This document shows positions 1 to 9,955 of a DNA stretch of 64,000 nt, one piece after another. A program made the translations under genes and the position numbers. The notes below the pieces were generated by a model. It was not told the origin of the DNA. It was given only the letters and a program-made list of their open reading frames with translations, and did not search any database. The stretch comes from Solanum dulcamara (taxonomy: Eukaryota; Streptophyta; Magnoliopsida; Solanales; Solanaceae). The number at the start of each line of letters is the position of its first letter. Position 1 is the first letter of the stretch. The stretch covers positions 744,001 through 808,000 of the forward strand of contig NC_077242.1 in NCBI RefSeq assembly GCF_947179165.1, given 5' to 3'.

Positions 1-577
1 TGAATAAGTCATAGAATGATCTTTTCATCTGTGCTTCCGTATTTTGAACTATCACTCTATTTGTATTTGCCGATAAATGTATATGACACTCTTTTCGTAG
101 TATCTTCTGAATTAGAAAGTATAACTAGTATACGGATTACGGATTCGATCAAACTCAATAACTTAGTTGAATATCTATAAATTATTAATTTTTAGAACCC
201 AATAATTCAAATAAACTAAAATTCTGAAATTCATAAACTTCAAATCCTAACTTCGCATCTAAATCGAACACTATTGCAAAATTATGTTATCTTGTTCATT
301 GAATGGTAAATCTTGACTCACAAACAAACCGTCCTTTTTTTCTATTATTTGTATGGTCGGTTAAAATAAATACGGATTAAATTTGATTCAGGTTTTACTG
401 GGCCGTATTTTTACCCAAGATATATTTTCCACGTGTAATCTGGATTCTAAAAATATTTTAATTTTCACGTAATCCGGGTAATTAATTGACTAACAACTAC
501 TAAACCCAAGTTTAAACCGTGGTTTAATCAACTTCGTCAACTAAAAGTCTAAACTTTAACCATAGTTAACAATCTCC
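1..577. other. Intergenic sequence upstream of the WNK gene
   Basis: AT-rich with no coding potential that I can support. Its right part should hold the promoter of the kinase gene. No repeat family is recognised. Confidence 0.6.
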
Positions 578-585
578 TATAAATA
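578..585 (+). promoter_or_regulatory. TATA box of the WNK11-like gene
   Basis: TATAAATA lies about 155 bases upstream of the proposed start codon at 739, in otherwise ordinary AT-rich DNA. Transcription would start near 605-615, giving a leader of about 125-130 bases. This is inferred from position and motif only. Confidence 0.55.
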
Positions 586-738
586 CCAGCGGCCATAAAC
601 CCTTGAGCTTTTCTTTTCCTATGCCCTATTGTTCCGTTTCGTTACTTTGTTCTCAGAAAAAAAAAAGCAAAACGAGTTTGCTTTTTTGCTTCTGAGTTCA
701 TTGAAGAAGAAGACAAATTCCCGTAACGTTCGCATTAC

Positions 739-2660
739 ATGGTATTTTTTTTTATTTATTTAATTTTTCTGTTTTTATCGATAAATCCAACTATTTAAGC
801 AATTTTTCATCTGTTTTGTGTTTTTTTTCCTACTTTTTTTAATCTAACTGTCGTTTCGAGATTTGTTTTCTATTCAAATAGCTTGATTTTAGTTGTTTAT
901 CTATAAAAAGTGTTTTAAAAAGTTCAATTTTGGCGAAATTTGAAGAAATTTTGACGAGTAAATCCAAATGTTCAAAAACATGTTTTTTTTATTTGTTTTC
1001 AATTCGAATAGTTTGGATTTAAGTTGTTTTGCAATAAAAAGTGTAAAAAAAAGTTCAATTTTGGCGAATTTTGAAGAAAATTTGACGAGTTAATGCAAAT
1101 GTTCAAAAACATGCTTTAATAGTTTGAAATTTAGTTGTTTTTGCTTTTAAAAAGTTTAATTTTGGTGAAAATTTCAATTAATTTGGGAGATTTTTGAATT
1201 AATGGGTGAAGGTGCAGAGCGTGAGCGTGGATCCGGATCGAGAATCGGAGCCGTTCGTTGAACTGGATCCGACAGGGAGATACGGGCGGTACGACGAGCT
1301 TTTGGGTTATGGAGCAGTGAAGAAAGTGTACAGAGCGTTTGATCAGGAAGAAGGGATTGAAGTAGCTTGGAATCAAGTGAAATTGCGGTATTTCATGGAC
1401 GATCAGCCGGTGATTGGCCGGCTGTATTCGGAGGTCCGGCTATTGAAAACCTTAAAGCATAAGAACATAATTGCATTGTACTCTGTTTGGAGGGATGAAA
1501 ATCGTAACACGTTGAATTTCATAACGGAGGTTTGTACCTCGGGGAATTTGAGAGAGTATAGGAATAAACACAAACACGTATCGATGAAGGCAGTGAAGAA
1601 GTGGTCTAAGCAGATTCTTAAGGGATTGAATTATTTGCATACACATGAACCTTGTGTTATTCATAGGGATCTCAATTGCAGTAATGTCTTCATTAATGGC
1701 AATATTGGTCAGGTATATTATTGACCTCTTGATTTATCTGTTATTATATCATGTTATCATGTTTTGTCGAGCAGACTGTCTATCGGAAACAGGCTAGCAG
1801 AGATCATTGGATATGTTGTTGTTGTTGCTTTATCTGTTATTCTATCATGTTTTGTTGAGCAGAAGGTCTATTGGAAAAAGTCTCTCTACGTGTAGGGATC
1901 ACGAGATATGTTGTTGTTGTTGCTTTATCTGTTATTAGTGTTATCCTTATCTTCATTGAGAAATAGTTTTAATAATTCTTCAATGTCGTATCTATTTTGT
2001 TCAACCCCAAAAAGGATAATGTTGATTATTCCTTTGAGGAAGTATTTATTATATGAACATTATTGTGTTGTTCATATGGGAGCATTCATTTCACCAATTG
2101 TTATTTTAACTTGGAAACAAATAAAGATTGATTTTTATATGATTAATGTTAATTCTTTTTTTGTTATCCATGTTTTAGCTTGTTTATATCATTTTTATGA
2201 ACTTCAGAATTTTGAAGGGAGTACGAGTGATATCAAGATTTATTTTTGTTGTGTTGTGAAATAGGTTAAGATTGGTGATTTGGGTTTTGCAACGATAGTA
2301 GGGAAGAGTCATTCAGCACATTCAGTTCTTGGAACCCCGGAGTTCATGGCACCGGAGTTGTATGATGAGGATTATACTGAGCTGATTGATATCTACTCAT
2401 TCGGGATGTGTGTTTTAGAGATGGTGACTTTGGAACTACCATATAGCGAGTGTGATAATGTGGTGAAGATATACAAGAAGGTGATATCCGGAGTGAGGCC
2501 TAAGGCCATGGACAAGGTTAAAGATCCCGAGGTCAAGAAGTTCATTGAGAAGTGCCTTGCTCAGCCTAGGGTTAGACCTTCTGCATCTGATCTCCTTCAA
2601 GACCCTTTCTTTGAAGATATTAATGATGATGATGACGAAAATGGCGACGAAGAGTACTAG
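739..2660 (+). CDS. WNK11: WNK11-type serine/threonine kinase (3 coding exons)
   Basis: Coding exons 739-741 (ATG only, inferred), 1218-1712 and 2265-2660, giving 297 residues; Arabidopsis WNK11 is similar in length. WNK kinases are cytoplasmic signalling kinases that carry the ATP-binding lysine in the glycine loop. That is seen here: the loop reads GYGAVKKV with Lys36, and the usual subdomain II lysine is Asn53 in EVAWN. The catalytic loop is HRDLNCSN (150-157), with Asn replacing the usual Lys as I recall for WNK11; the Mg motif is DLG, followed by [10 protein letters not shown]. The tail is acidic. The large exon has no in-frame ATG: a stop lies at 1200-1202 and the first candidate is GTG at 1206. 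ATG at 739-741 is followed directly by GT, and AG at 1216-1217 restores frame with an N-terminus like WNK11. The kinase identity is near certain; the start is an inference. Confidence 0.92.
861..1175 (+). repeat. Tandem duplication, about 130-bp period, in WNK intron 1
   Basis: Two diverged copies start at 861 and 991, with a partial third from about 1118. Each contains an AAGTTCAATTTTGG-like core followed by a run such as CAAATGTTCAAAAACATG. All lie in the proposed first intron (742-1217). Confidence 0.7.
1769..1935 (+). mobile_element. Two tandem SINE 3'-end remnants in WNK intron 2
   Basis: Two adjacent copies (about 1769-1836 and 1857-1935) each begin with a GAGCAGA..GTCTAT.GGAAA block and end in ATATGTTGTTGTTGTTG. 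Such blocks ending in TTG repeats are typical of Au-type and related plant SINEs. Both copies also share the following CTTTATCTGTTAT, so one probably arose by local duplication. Confidence 0.55.
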
Positions 2661-4543
2661 TAACAACTATTGGCAGGCCTAGATCAGCTATTGCTATTAT
2701 TTGCTAGTATTAGTTAGTTGTATTAGCTTTTGGTGTGTGGAGTTTTGGTGCTGATTTGTGGCTTATACTCTTTTTTCCTCCAAAAAGAAGAAAAGAAAAT
2801 GGTTTTACTTTATATGATAACTACTGCAAAAGAAAAACAATAGAAAGAGTGGATTTTGGTTAAGTAATTTGTACATACATTTGTTATACTATTGGAAGAT
2901 TGAAAGTGGCTTGAATTCTTTCATAATCCTTTAATTTCATTGTATCTCATTCAAATTACTTGTAGTCATTTGGACAACGAGATTATTACCGTTAATACAT
3001 AATAACGGTAAATATTTATTTGCATCAGATATTTATACCAAATCATGATTACGTGTAATTATACATCTATTAATTTGATGTAACCACATAAGTTTCTACC
3101 ATGAACTAACCTTTCATACCCTTGAAGTGATAGGACAATTAAATCTTCAAATTGGGACAAGTCAAAATTTTGGAATTGGTAAAAGCAAAGTCAAGTTTCA
3201 ATTTTGGTTGTGTTAGTTGTGTCAAAACTTAAAATGAGATTGATTCCAATTTTAGCAAAGAAAACAAAAAAAGCCTTTGGCACAATGTAATGGCTTATTA
3301 TTTATTTATTTATATTTTTGTAAAACATGAGGTGGAACTTGGAAGCAAAGTAAAGAAGTTGACATAACTCAAGTTGTCGCCACGCTGTGTCCCATTTTCT
3401 ATTTGTTGGACTAAACAAATTCCATTAATTTAAAAAATTGTTAAACTAATAAAGAAAAAGACCAATAATATTTATTGGCGTGTGTTGCATTTCTATTCCC
3501 ACTTTAATAAATCGAATCAAACCCGAATATATCAACGGACACCACCACTCAAGTTTGTCGCAAGAAGTGACAAGTATTTTTTTATCTTTAATGAATAAAA
3601 TTAGTCGAAAATTATATAATTTTCATAAGGTAGAAATAAGATCAGTTTATATTTATTTTTTTAGAACCTACATATGAAAATGCAATAGATATGTTATTAT
3701 TGTTGTTGTTTACCCTTTATTTATGTCGAATTTAAATTAATTTAATTTAAATATTTTTTTAATTTTTAACTAAAAATCTTGAATTTGAACCTGAAGAATG
3801 AAGCTTCTTTTAGTAAGGAGCATATTATGTTCAAACTAAACTTCTGAATTAAATATGAATAAGTCAAACTCTAAAATAAATATTGATACAAAATAAAAAG
3901 TTAAAGGAAGAGAATAAATGGAAAAAGTATTTCTTGGTTTGTGGAGTCAAATAAGGGTCTTTTTTATCATTGTAGTATAAAATAAAAACAGTATTAAAAT
4001 TAAGGTATAATTAATTCTAAAATTGCTTATATTGAAATAAAAATACAACAAAATACGGGATTGAATAATCCCATATTGATAAATATTTAGTCGTAATTGA
4101 TATTCATATCAAACCATATTAATTTCTGATGGTTAAAAATGCATATTAATTAACTATGATTTGATATAATAATATATATAAAGATATGTGCTATGTATTT
4201 ATTAAATTAATATAAATATTAACTATGAATAAATTCTTACCTTTCACGTTCAATCCCGAAATTGTTATCCTTGTTATGAACCATACGACCTCTTAACTTT
4301 TAAAAAAATCCAAAAAATATCGTTTCATTGAATGCTTTAAATATCCAAAATTTATGGTGAGAGTTTTTTTTCCCCTCTTATTGAAATTTTCTGGGGATGA
4401 GAACTCATTTAATAATTAAGATTAATTTAATCATCACTCCCTTGACAAAAAATAACATGCAAGAGATTGGCTCAACGGTTCAAAATATTCAAAATGCACC
4501 CCTAATGTCTAAGGTTAGATTATCAAGGACTACATATTTTTTT
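2661..4543. other. Intergenic region between WNK11 and the copia element
   Basis: This holds the 3' UTR of the kinase gene and then AT-rich DNA without supportable genes. Short open frames at 3480-3677 and 4397-4645 have no recognisable domain; the second runs into the 5' LTR. A SINE tail remnant is listed separately. Confidence 0.55.
3627..3712 (+). mobile_element. Degenerate SINE 3' end
   Basis: The stretch starting AAGGTAGAAATAAGATC and ending in ATTATTGTTGTTGTT resembles the 3' half of Solanaceae SINEs that end in TTG repeats. The 5' promoter boxes are gone. Confidence 0.45.
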
Positions 4544-4548
4544 ATGTT

Positions 4549-4782
4549 TATTATGAAAGTGGATTGTCCACTTATCATAATATTCTATATTAGTGGGGCC
4601 TACTCAAAGTGGGCAACTAACCCACTTGTTTTTCTTCATCTTTGATGGTTATAAAATGCCATCAAATTGGCACAAATTGATCATCTGAAGAAAGAAAAAA
4701 TACATACTGCAATCACTCTCTTCTGTTTTATTTTTCTTACTCTATCCGTCTAATTAATTGTTAAGGTAGTATATTCATAACA
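4549..4782 (+). repeat. 5' LTR of the copia element
   Basis: Begins TATTATG and ends CATAACA, so the ends are near-perfect inverted repeats (one mismatch) but start with TA instead of TG. A TATA box (TATAAAAT, 4650-4657) marks the U3 promoter. U3 contains the inverted repeat AAGTGGA-TTG-TCCACTT (4557-4573). Confidence 0.95.
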
Positions 4783-4796
4783 CGTTATCAGCACGA
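4783..4796 (+). other. Primer-binding site complementary to the tRNA-Ile anticodon arm
   Basis: The 14 bases right after the 5' LTR, CGTTATCAGCACGA, do not match the usual initiator-Met site. Their complement is TCGTGCTGATAACG, which equals the anticodon stem-loop of plant tRNA-Ile(AAU) as I recall it, except that G stands where the gene has A at the first anticodon position. That base is inosine in the mature tRNA and pairs with the C found here. This suggests priming by a tRNA fragment ending near position 40. Confidence 0.6.
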
Positions 4797-4862
4797 GGCT
4801 CCGGCTAATTTTTCAAGGTAACAAAAAGTGGTAAGAGTTTTATTTAAATTTATTTTCATAAA

Positions 4863-5855
4863 ATGGCAAATATTTCAAAAATTGAATTTGTTGCTTTGGA
4901 TATCTCTGGAAAAGATTACTCTTCATGGGCACTAGATGCCGAAATTCATCTTGAATCGATGGGTCTGGCAGACACCATCAAAGATGATAACACGGCATCT
5001 AGTCAAGACCGTGCAAAAGCTATGATTTTCCTCCGCCACCATCTTGACGAGGGTCTTAAATTACAATATCTTACATTAAAAGATCCCTTGAAATTGTGGA
5101 AAAATTTAAAAGAAAGGTATGACCACCTGAAGTTGGTCATGCTTCCACAAGCACGTTATGACTGGTTAAATCTGAGACTGATGGACTTTAAAAATATAAC
5201 TGAATATAATTCTGCTTTATTTAGAATTATAGCTCAGTTAACTTTATGCGGAGATGAAATCACGGAACAAGATAAACTTGAAAAAACATACTCCACATTT
5301 CCACCCGCGAATATGCTCCTGCAGCAGCAATATCGCGAAAAAGGCTTTACAAAATATTCTGAATTATTATCTCACTTACTTATTGCTGAACGCCATAATG
5401 AATTATTAATGAAAAATCATGATAGTCGGCCCGTTGGTTCTTTGCCACTCCCTGAAGTGAATCAGGCAAATTCTAACCAACGAGAAAGAGGCCATGGCCC
5501 CAGTCGTGGTCGTGGTCGTGGCCGTAGTCAAAAAAGAATTTTTAATCATGATGCTCGGCTGGCACCGAGAAATAACCAGCAATATAAAAGGCAGGGTAAA
5601 AAGCCAGAAGCTTTACCGAAGAATAATTCAGAAACAATATGTCATAGATGTGGAGGTGTGGGGCACTGGTCGCGGATTTGCCGGTCGTCAAAACGCTTGG
5701 TTCAGCTATATCAGGCATCGTTAAAAAGGGCAGAAAATAATCCAGAGACAAATTTTATCTCTGAGGACAATATTGAGCCCATGCATCTAGATGTAGCTGA
5801 TTTCTTTAATTTTCCAGAAGTAAATATGAATGTTGATAAGCCCGATAATATTTAA
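4863..5855 (+). CDS. gag: Copia Gag protein
   Basis: An intact 330-residue frame, the first in the element. It has the copia gag N-terminal fold region, an Arg/Gly-rich stretch around residues 205-225, and a CCHC zinc knuckle (C-x2-C-x4-H-x4-C) near residues 260-273. It would form the virus-like particle that packages the element RNA. It ends with its own stop codon and is followed by 132 AT-rich bases before pol, an uncommon separation for copia elements. No lesion is seen. Confidence 0.9.
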   Translation: MANISKIEFVALDISGKDYSSWALDAEIHLESMGLADTIKDDNTASSQDRAKAMIFLRHHLDEGLKLQYLTLKDPLKLWKNLKERYDHLKLVMLPQARYDWLNLRLMDFKNITEYNSALFRIIAQLTLCGDEITEQDKLEKTYSTFPPANMLLQQQYREKGFTKYSELLSHLLIAERHNELLMKNHDSRPVGSLPLPEVNQANSNQRERGHGPSRGRGRGRSQKRIFNHDARLAPRNNQQYKRQGKKPEALPKNNSETICHRCGGVGHWSRICRSSKRLVQLYQASLKRAENNPETNFISEDNIEPMHLDVADFFNFPEVNMNVDKPDNI

Positions 5856-5987
5856 ATAATTCTCTTTATTGTTGTATGTATTAAATATTATGTTTGTATT
5901 TTTCTAGCTCAATGTAATGAAATAAAACTTTGTATAATAAATTATGTATTAATTATAATATTTACTTTCTTTCTTTGTGAAGAAAAT
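5856..5987 (+). other. AT-rich spacer between gag and pol with poly(A)-like signal
   Basis: The spacer keeps the gag and pol frames in register but contains several stops. It carries AATAAA at 5921-5926 and a pyrimidine-rich stretch ending in GTGAAG just before the pol ATG (5988). Its role is unknown; see findings. Confidence 0.6.
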
Positions 5988-8900
5988 ATGGAAATGCCTC
6001 AAATCTTGTTTGGATCAATGATAAATCACGAGGATATTTGTGTAATTGATAGTGGAACAACCCATGCTATATTTAAAGACGAGAAATATTTTTCCAATTT
6101 ACTTAGAAGAAAAGCTAATGTTACTACAATTTCTGGTAATTCAAAAATGATAGAAGGCTACGGAAGAGCTACTATAATTCTACCTAAGGGGACAAAAATT
6201 GTTATAGAAGATGCACTATTTTCTTCTAAATCCCCAAGAAACTTGTTAAGTTTTAAAGATATTCGCAGAAATGGATATCATGTTGAGACATTAAATAAAA
6301 TGAATATTGAATATCTTGGTATAACCAAGAGTGTCTCAGGCCAGAAATATATTTTGGAAAAATTACCAACTCTGTCATCTGGCCTATATTATGCAAAAAT
6401 TAGTGCAATTGAAGCAAATATGATCGTAAACCAGAAGTTTACTGATCCAAATATATTTGTGCTATGGCATGATCGAATAGGTCATCCTGGATCAATAATG
6501 ATGAGACGAATTCTTGAAAATTCAACTGGACATCCGTTAAAAAACCAGAAGATTCTTACAAATGATGAATTTTCATGTGCTGCTTGTTATCAAGGCAAAT
6601 TAATTGCCAGGCCATCGACCCTGAAGGTTGGCATCGAATCTCCTGGATTTTTAGAGCGTATACATGGAGATATATGTGGACCTATTCATCCACCAAGTGG
6701 ATTGTTTAGATATTTTATGGTTCTAATAGATGCATCATCTAGATGGTCTCATGTGTGCCTGTTATCATCTCGCAACCTGGCGTTTGCGAAGTTGTTAGCA
6801 CAAATAATAAGATTGAGAGCGCAATTCCCAGATTATCCAATTAAGGCCATTCGCCTTGATAATGCTGGAGAATTTACATCCCAAGCATTTAATGATTATT
6901 GCTTATCAATTGGGATAAAAATTGAACATCCTGTTGCACATGTTCATACTCAAAATGGCCTTGCAGAGTCATTTATAAAGCGCCTACAATTGATAGCAAG
7001 ACCTCTACTAATGAAAACAAAATTGCCAATTACTGTTTAGGGTCATGCTATTTTACATGCAGCAGCACTTGTACGTCTAAGACCGACACATTATAATAAA
7101 TACTCTCCGTCACAATTAGTACTTGGTCATGAACCAAATATAGCCCATTTAAGAATTTTTGGTTGTGCAGTATACGTGCCTGTAGCACCACCACAACGTA
7201 CAAAAATGGGCCCTCAACGAAGGTTGGGCATATATGCTGGGTTTGACTCACCCTCCATAATTCGATACCTTGAACCGTTGACTGGAGATTTATTCACTGC
7301 ACGATTTGCAGATTGTCGGTTTGATGAAATAATTTTCCCGCCATTAGGGGGAGAGAAAAAGGAACCCGAAAAAGAAAAAGAAATTGCGTGGAAAGTTTCA
7401 TCACTATCACATTTTGATCCACGCACCCGCACATGTGAGCAGGAGGTCCAGAAGATCATCCACTTACAGAAAATAGCAAATCAAATGCCAGATGCATTTA
7501 CTGATTTGAAACGGATAACTAAGTCACATATCCCTGCAGTGAATGTACCTATCCGAATTGATGTCCCAAAAGGACCATCTACAAGTATCATAGCTTCTGA
7601 ATCTCAAACACGCCAGAAGCGTGGTAGACCGTTGGGTTCAAAGGATAAAAATCCTAGAAAAAGAAGCGTAAGAAATAATAAAGATGATACTACAATAGAA
7701 CCTCCTAAAGAAGGCCAAGATTTGAGTAATCTTGATATTCCTGAAGAAATCAGTGAACCCGAGACTCAAGTGAATGAAGAAATTTCAATAAGTTCTTTCG
7801 GTGATGAGATAAAGTTAGATCGATCTAAAATCACGGTTGATAATGTTTTTGCATATAATGTTGCAATTAACCTTATGCAAGATAGTGAAAGTCTTGAACC
7901 TAAATCCGTCGAAGATTGTCGACGTAGATGTGATTGGCCAGAATGGCAAAAGGCAATTCAATCAGAATTAGACTCACTTGCTAAATGTGAGGTTTTTGGA
8001 CCTGTAGTCCAAACCCCTGAAGGTGTAAAACCAGTTGGCTATAATGGGTTTTTGTTAGAAAACGAAATGAGAGAAATGAAATTGTAAGATATAAGGCACG
8101 CCTTGTTGCACAAGGATTCTCTCAAAGACCCGGAGTCAACTATGAAGAAACATATTCACCGGTTATGGATGGAATAACATTTCGATATCTCATCAGTTTA
8201 GCTGTACATAAAAATCTTGAAATACACCTAATGGATGTGGTTGCAGCTTACCTTTATGGTTCACTTGATAATGAAATTTACATGAAAATCCCAGAAGGAT
8301 TAAAATTGCCTGAAACATGCAAAAAGTCTCAGGAAGTATACTCAATAAAACTCCAAAGATCATTATATGGTCTAAAACAATCAGGGCGTATGTGGTATAA
8401 TCGCCTCAGTGAGTACTTGATAAATGAAGGCTATATAAATGATGTCATTTGTCCATGTGTTTTTATTAAGAAAATGGAATCAGAGTTTGTTATACTCGCC
8501 GTTTATGTTGATGACATAAATCTCATTGGAACCCCTGAAGAGGTCCAAAAGGCAATTGAATATCTAAAGAAAGAATTTGAAATGAAAGACCTTGGAAAGA
8601 CAAAACTTTGTCTAGGTCTGCAAATTGAACATTTAGCAGACGGAGTTTTTGTCCATCAATCTGCCTACACTGAGAAAATCTTAAAAAGATTTTACATGGA
8701 CAAAGCACATCCATTAAGTACTCCAATGATTGTTCGATCACTTGAAGTGGAAAAAGATCAATTTCGACCTCCAGAAAAGGATGAAGAAATTCTTGGTCCT
8801 GAAGTACCATATCTCAGTGCTATTGGTGCACTTATGTATCTTGCTAATGCAACTAGACCTGACATAACATTTTCTGTTAATTTGCTAGCAAGGTATAGTT

Positions 8901-9505
8901 CATCCCCAACGCGAAGGCATTGGAACAGTATCAAACATATTTTGCGATACCTGAAGGGTACTATTGATATGAGTTTGTTTTATACTAACAAAGGTTACGC
9001 AGATCTTATTGGTTATGCAGATGCATGTTATTTATCAGACCCACATAAAGCTCGATCTCAGACAGGTTATCTGTTTACACACGGAGGGACTGCTATATCA
9101 TGGCGATCTACAAAACAGTCCATTGTTGCTACTTCTTCAAATCATGCTGAAATAATAGCAATTCATGAAGCAAGTAGAGAATGTGTGTGGTTGAGATCGA
9201 TGATACAGTTCATCAAAGAAAGATGTGGTCTGAAAAATAATGTTAAAGTACCCACAATTATATTCGAAGACAATGCCGCGTGTATAGCTCAATTGAAAGG
9301 TGGCTTCATAAAAGGAGACAGAACGAAACACATTTCACCAAAATTATTCTTCACACATGATCTTCAGAAGAACGGTGAAATTGATGTACAACAAGTTCGT
9401 TCAAGTGATAATCTTGCAGATTTATTTACAAAGGCATTACCAACATCAACTTTTGAGAAGCTAAGGCATAAGGTTGGAATGCGCCGTCTCCAAAATATCA
9501 AATGA
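5988..9505 (+). pseudogene. pol: Copia Pol polyprotein, disrupted
   Basis: The protease has the active-site DSG near residue 22. It is followed by a GAG-pre-integrase segment with the HxxxH part of the zinc finger, CxxC, and the integrase catalytic D, D and E (in GDICGP, RLDNAGEF and NGLAESF). Then come reverse transcriptase with YVDD (8505-8516) and RNase H with its acidic residues. Two lesions break it: TAG at 7038-7040 where a tryptophan codon is expected in the family, and loss of one base near 8041-8044, after which the frame continues to the stop at 9503-9505. As it stands no full Pol can be made, so any movement would need Pol supplied by another copy. Confidence 0.95.
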
Positions 9506-9515
9506 AGTTTTCATC

Positions 9516-9716
9516 AGGGGGAGTAAAATACGCGCTGCACTCTTTTTCCCTTAACCAAGGTTTTGTCCCACTGGGTTTTCCTGGTAAGGTTTTTAATGAG
9601 GCAGCAATCAAGGCGTATTACCAGATATGTAGACACAAGCTTTATGGATATTCATGATAAATATGTATATTATGTTTTGTAAAATTTTATTTTACACGTG
9701 GACATCCAAGGGGGAG
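9516..9716 (+). other. Copia 3' leader: conserved noncoding motif and two polypurine tracts
   Basis: A polypurine tract AAGGGGGAG (9708-9716) touches the 3' LTR and is the expected plus-strand primer. A near copy, AGGGGGAG (9516-9523), lies 10 bases after the pol stop. Between them (about 9542-9605) is a motif with repeated GGTTTT and CCCACTGGG that I recall as conserved in many plant copia elements. Confidence 0.75.
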
Positions 9717-9950
9717 TATTATGAAAGTGGATTGTCCACTTATCATAATATTCTATATTAGTGGGGCCCACTCAAAGTGGGCAACTAACCCACTTGTTTT
9801 TCTTCATCTTTGATGGCTATAAAATGCCATCAAATTGGCACAAATTGATCATCTGAAGAAAGAAAAAATACATACTGCAATCACTCTCTTCTGTTTTATT
9901 TTTCTTACTCTATCCGTCTAATTAATTGTTAAGGTAGTATATTCATAACA
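9717..9950 (+). repeat. 3' LTR of the copia element
   Basis: Same length as the 5' LTR (234 bp). By eye it differs at two sites, both T in the 5' copy and C here. It is followed by the target duplication ATGTT. Confidence 0.95.
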
Positions 9951-9955
9951 ATGTT

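Larger units (their letters stand above)
4549..9950 (+). mobile_element. Ty1/copia LTR retrotransposon, complete ends, defective pol
   Basis: The element is 5,402 bp: two 234-bp LTRs, a primer-binding site, a gag frame, a pol frame in copia order (protease, integrase, reverse transcriptase, RNase H), and a polypurine tract touching the 3' LTR. The 5-bp target duplication ATGTT is present on both sides (4544-4548 and 9951-9955). The LTRs differ at two positions by eye, so insertion is recent on an evolutionary scale. Pol carries one nonsense codon and one single-base deletion. Orientation is the same as the flanking WNK and receptor-like genes. Copia membership is certain from domain order; the lineage was not assigned. 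Confidence 0.97.

Noticed and set aside
1908..2264. 118-residue open frame inside WNK intron 2
   Set aside because: It lies fully within an intron with clear splice sites, is Leu/Ile-rich from AT-rich DNA, and has no domain.
5820..5982. Possible intron joining gag to pol in the copia element
   Set aside because: The GT near the gag end and the AG before pol do not keep the pol frame when joined, so splicing there would not give a Gag-Pol fusion.
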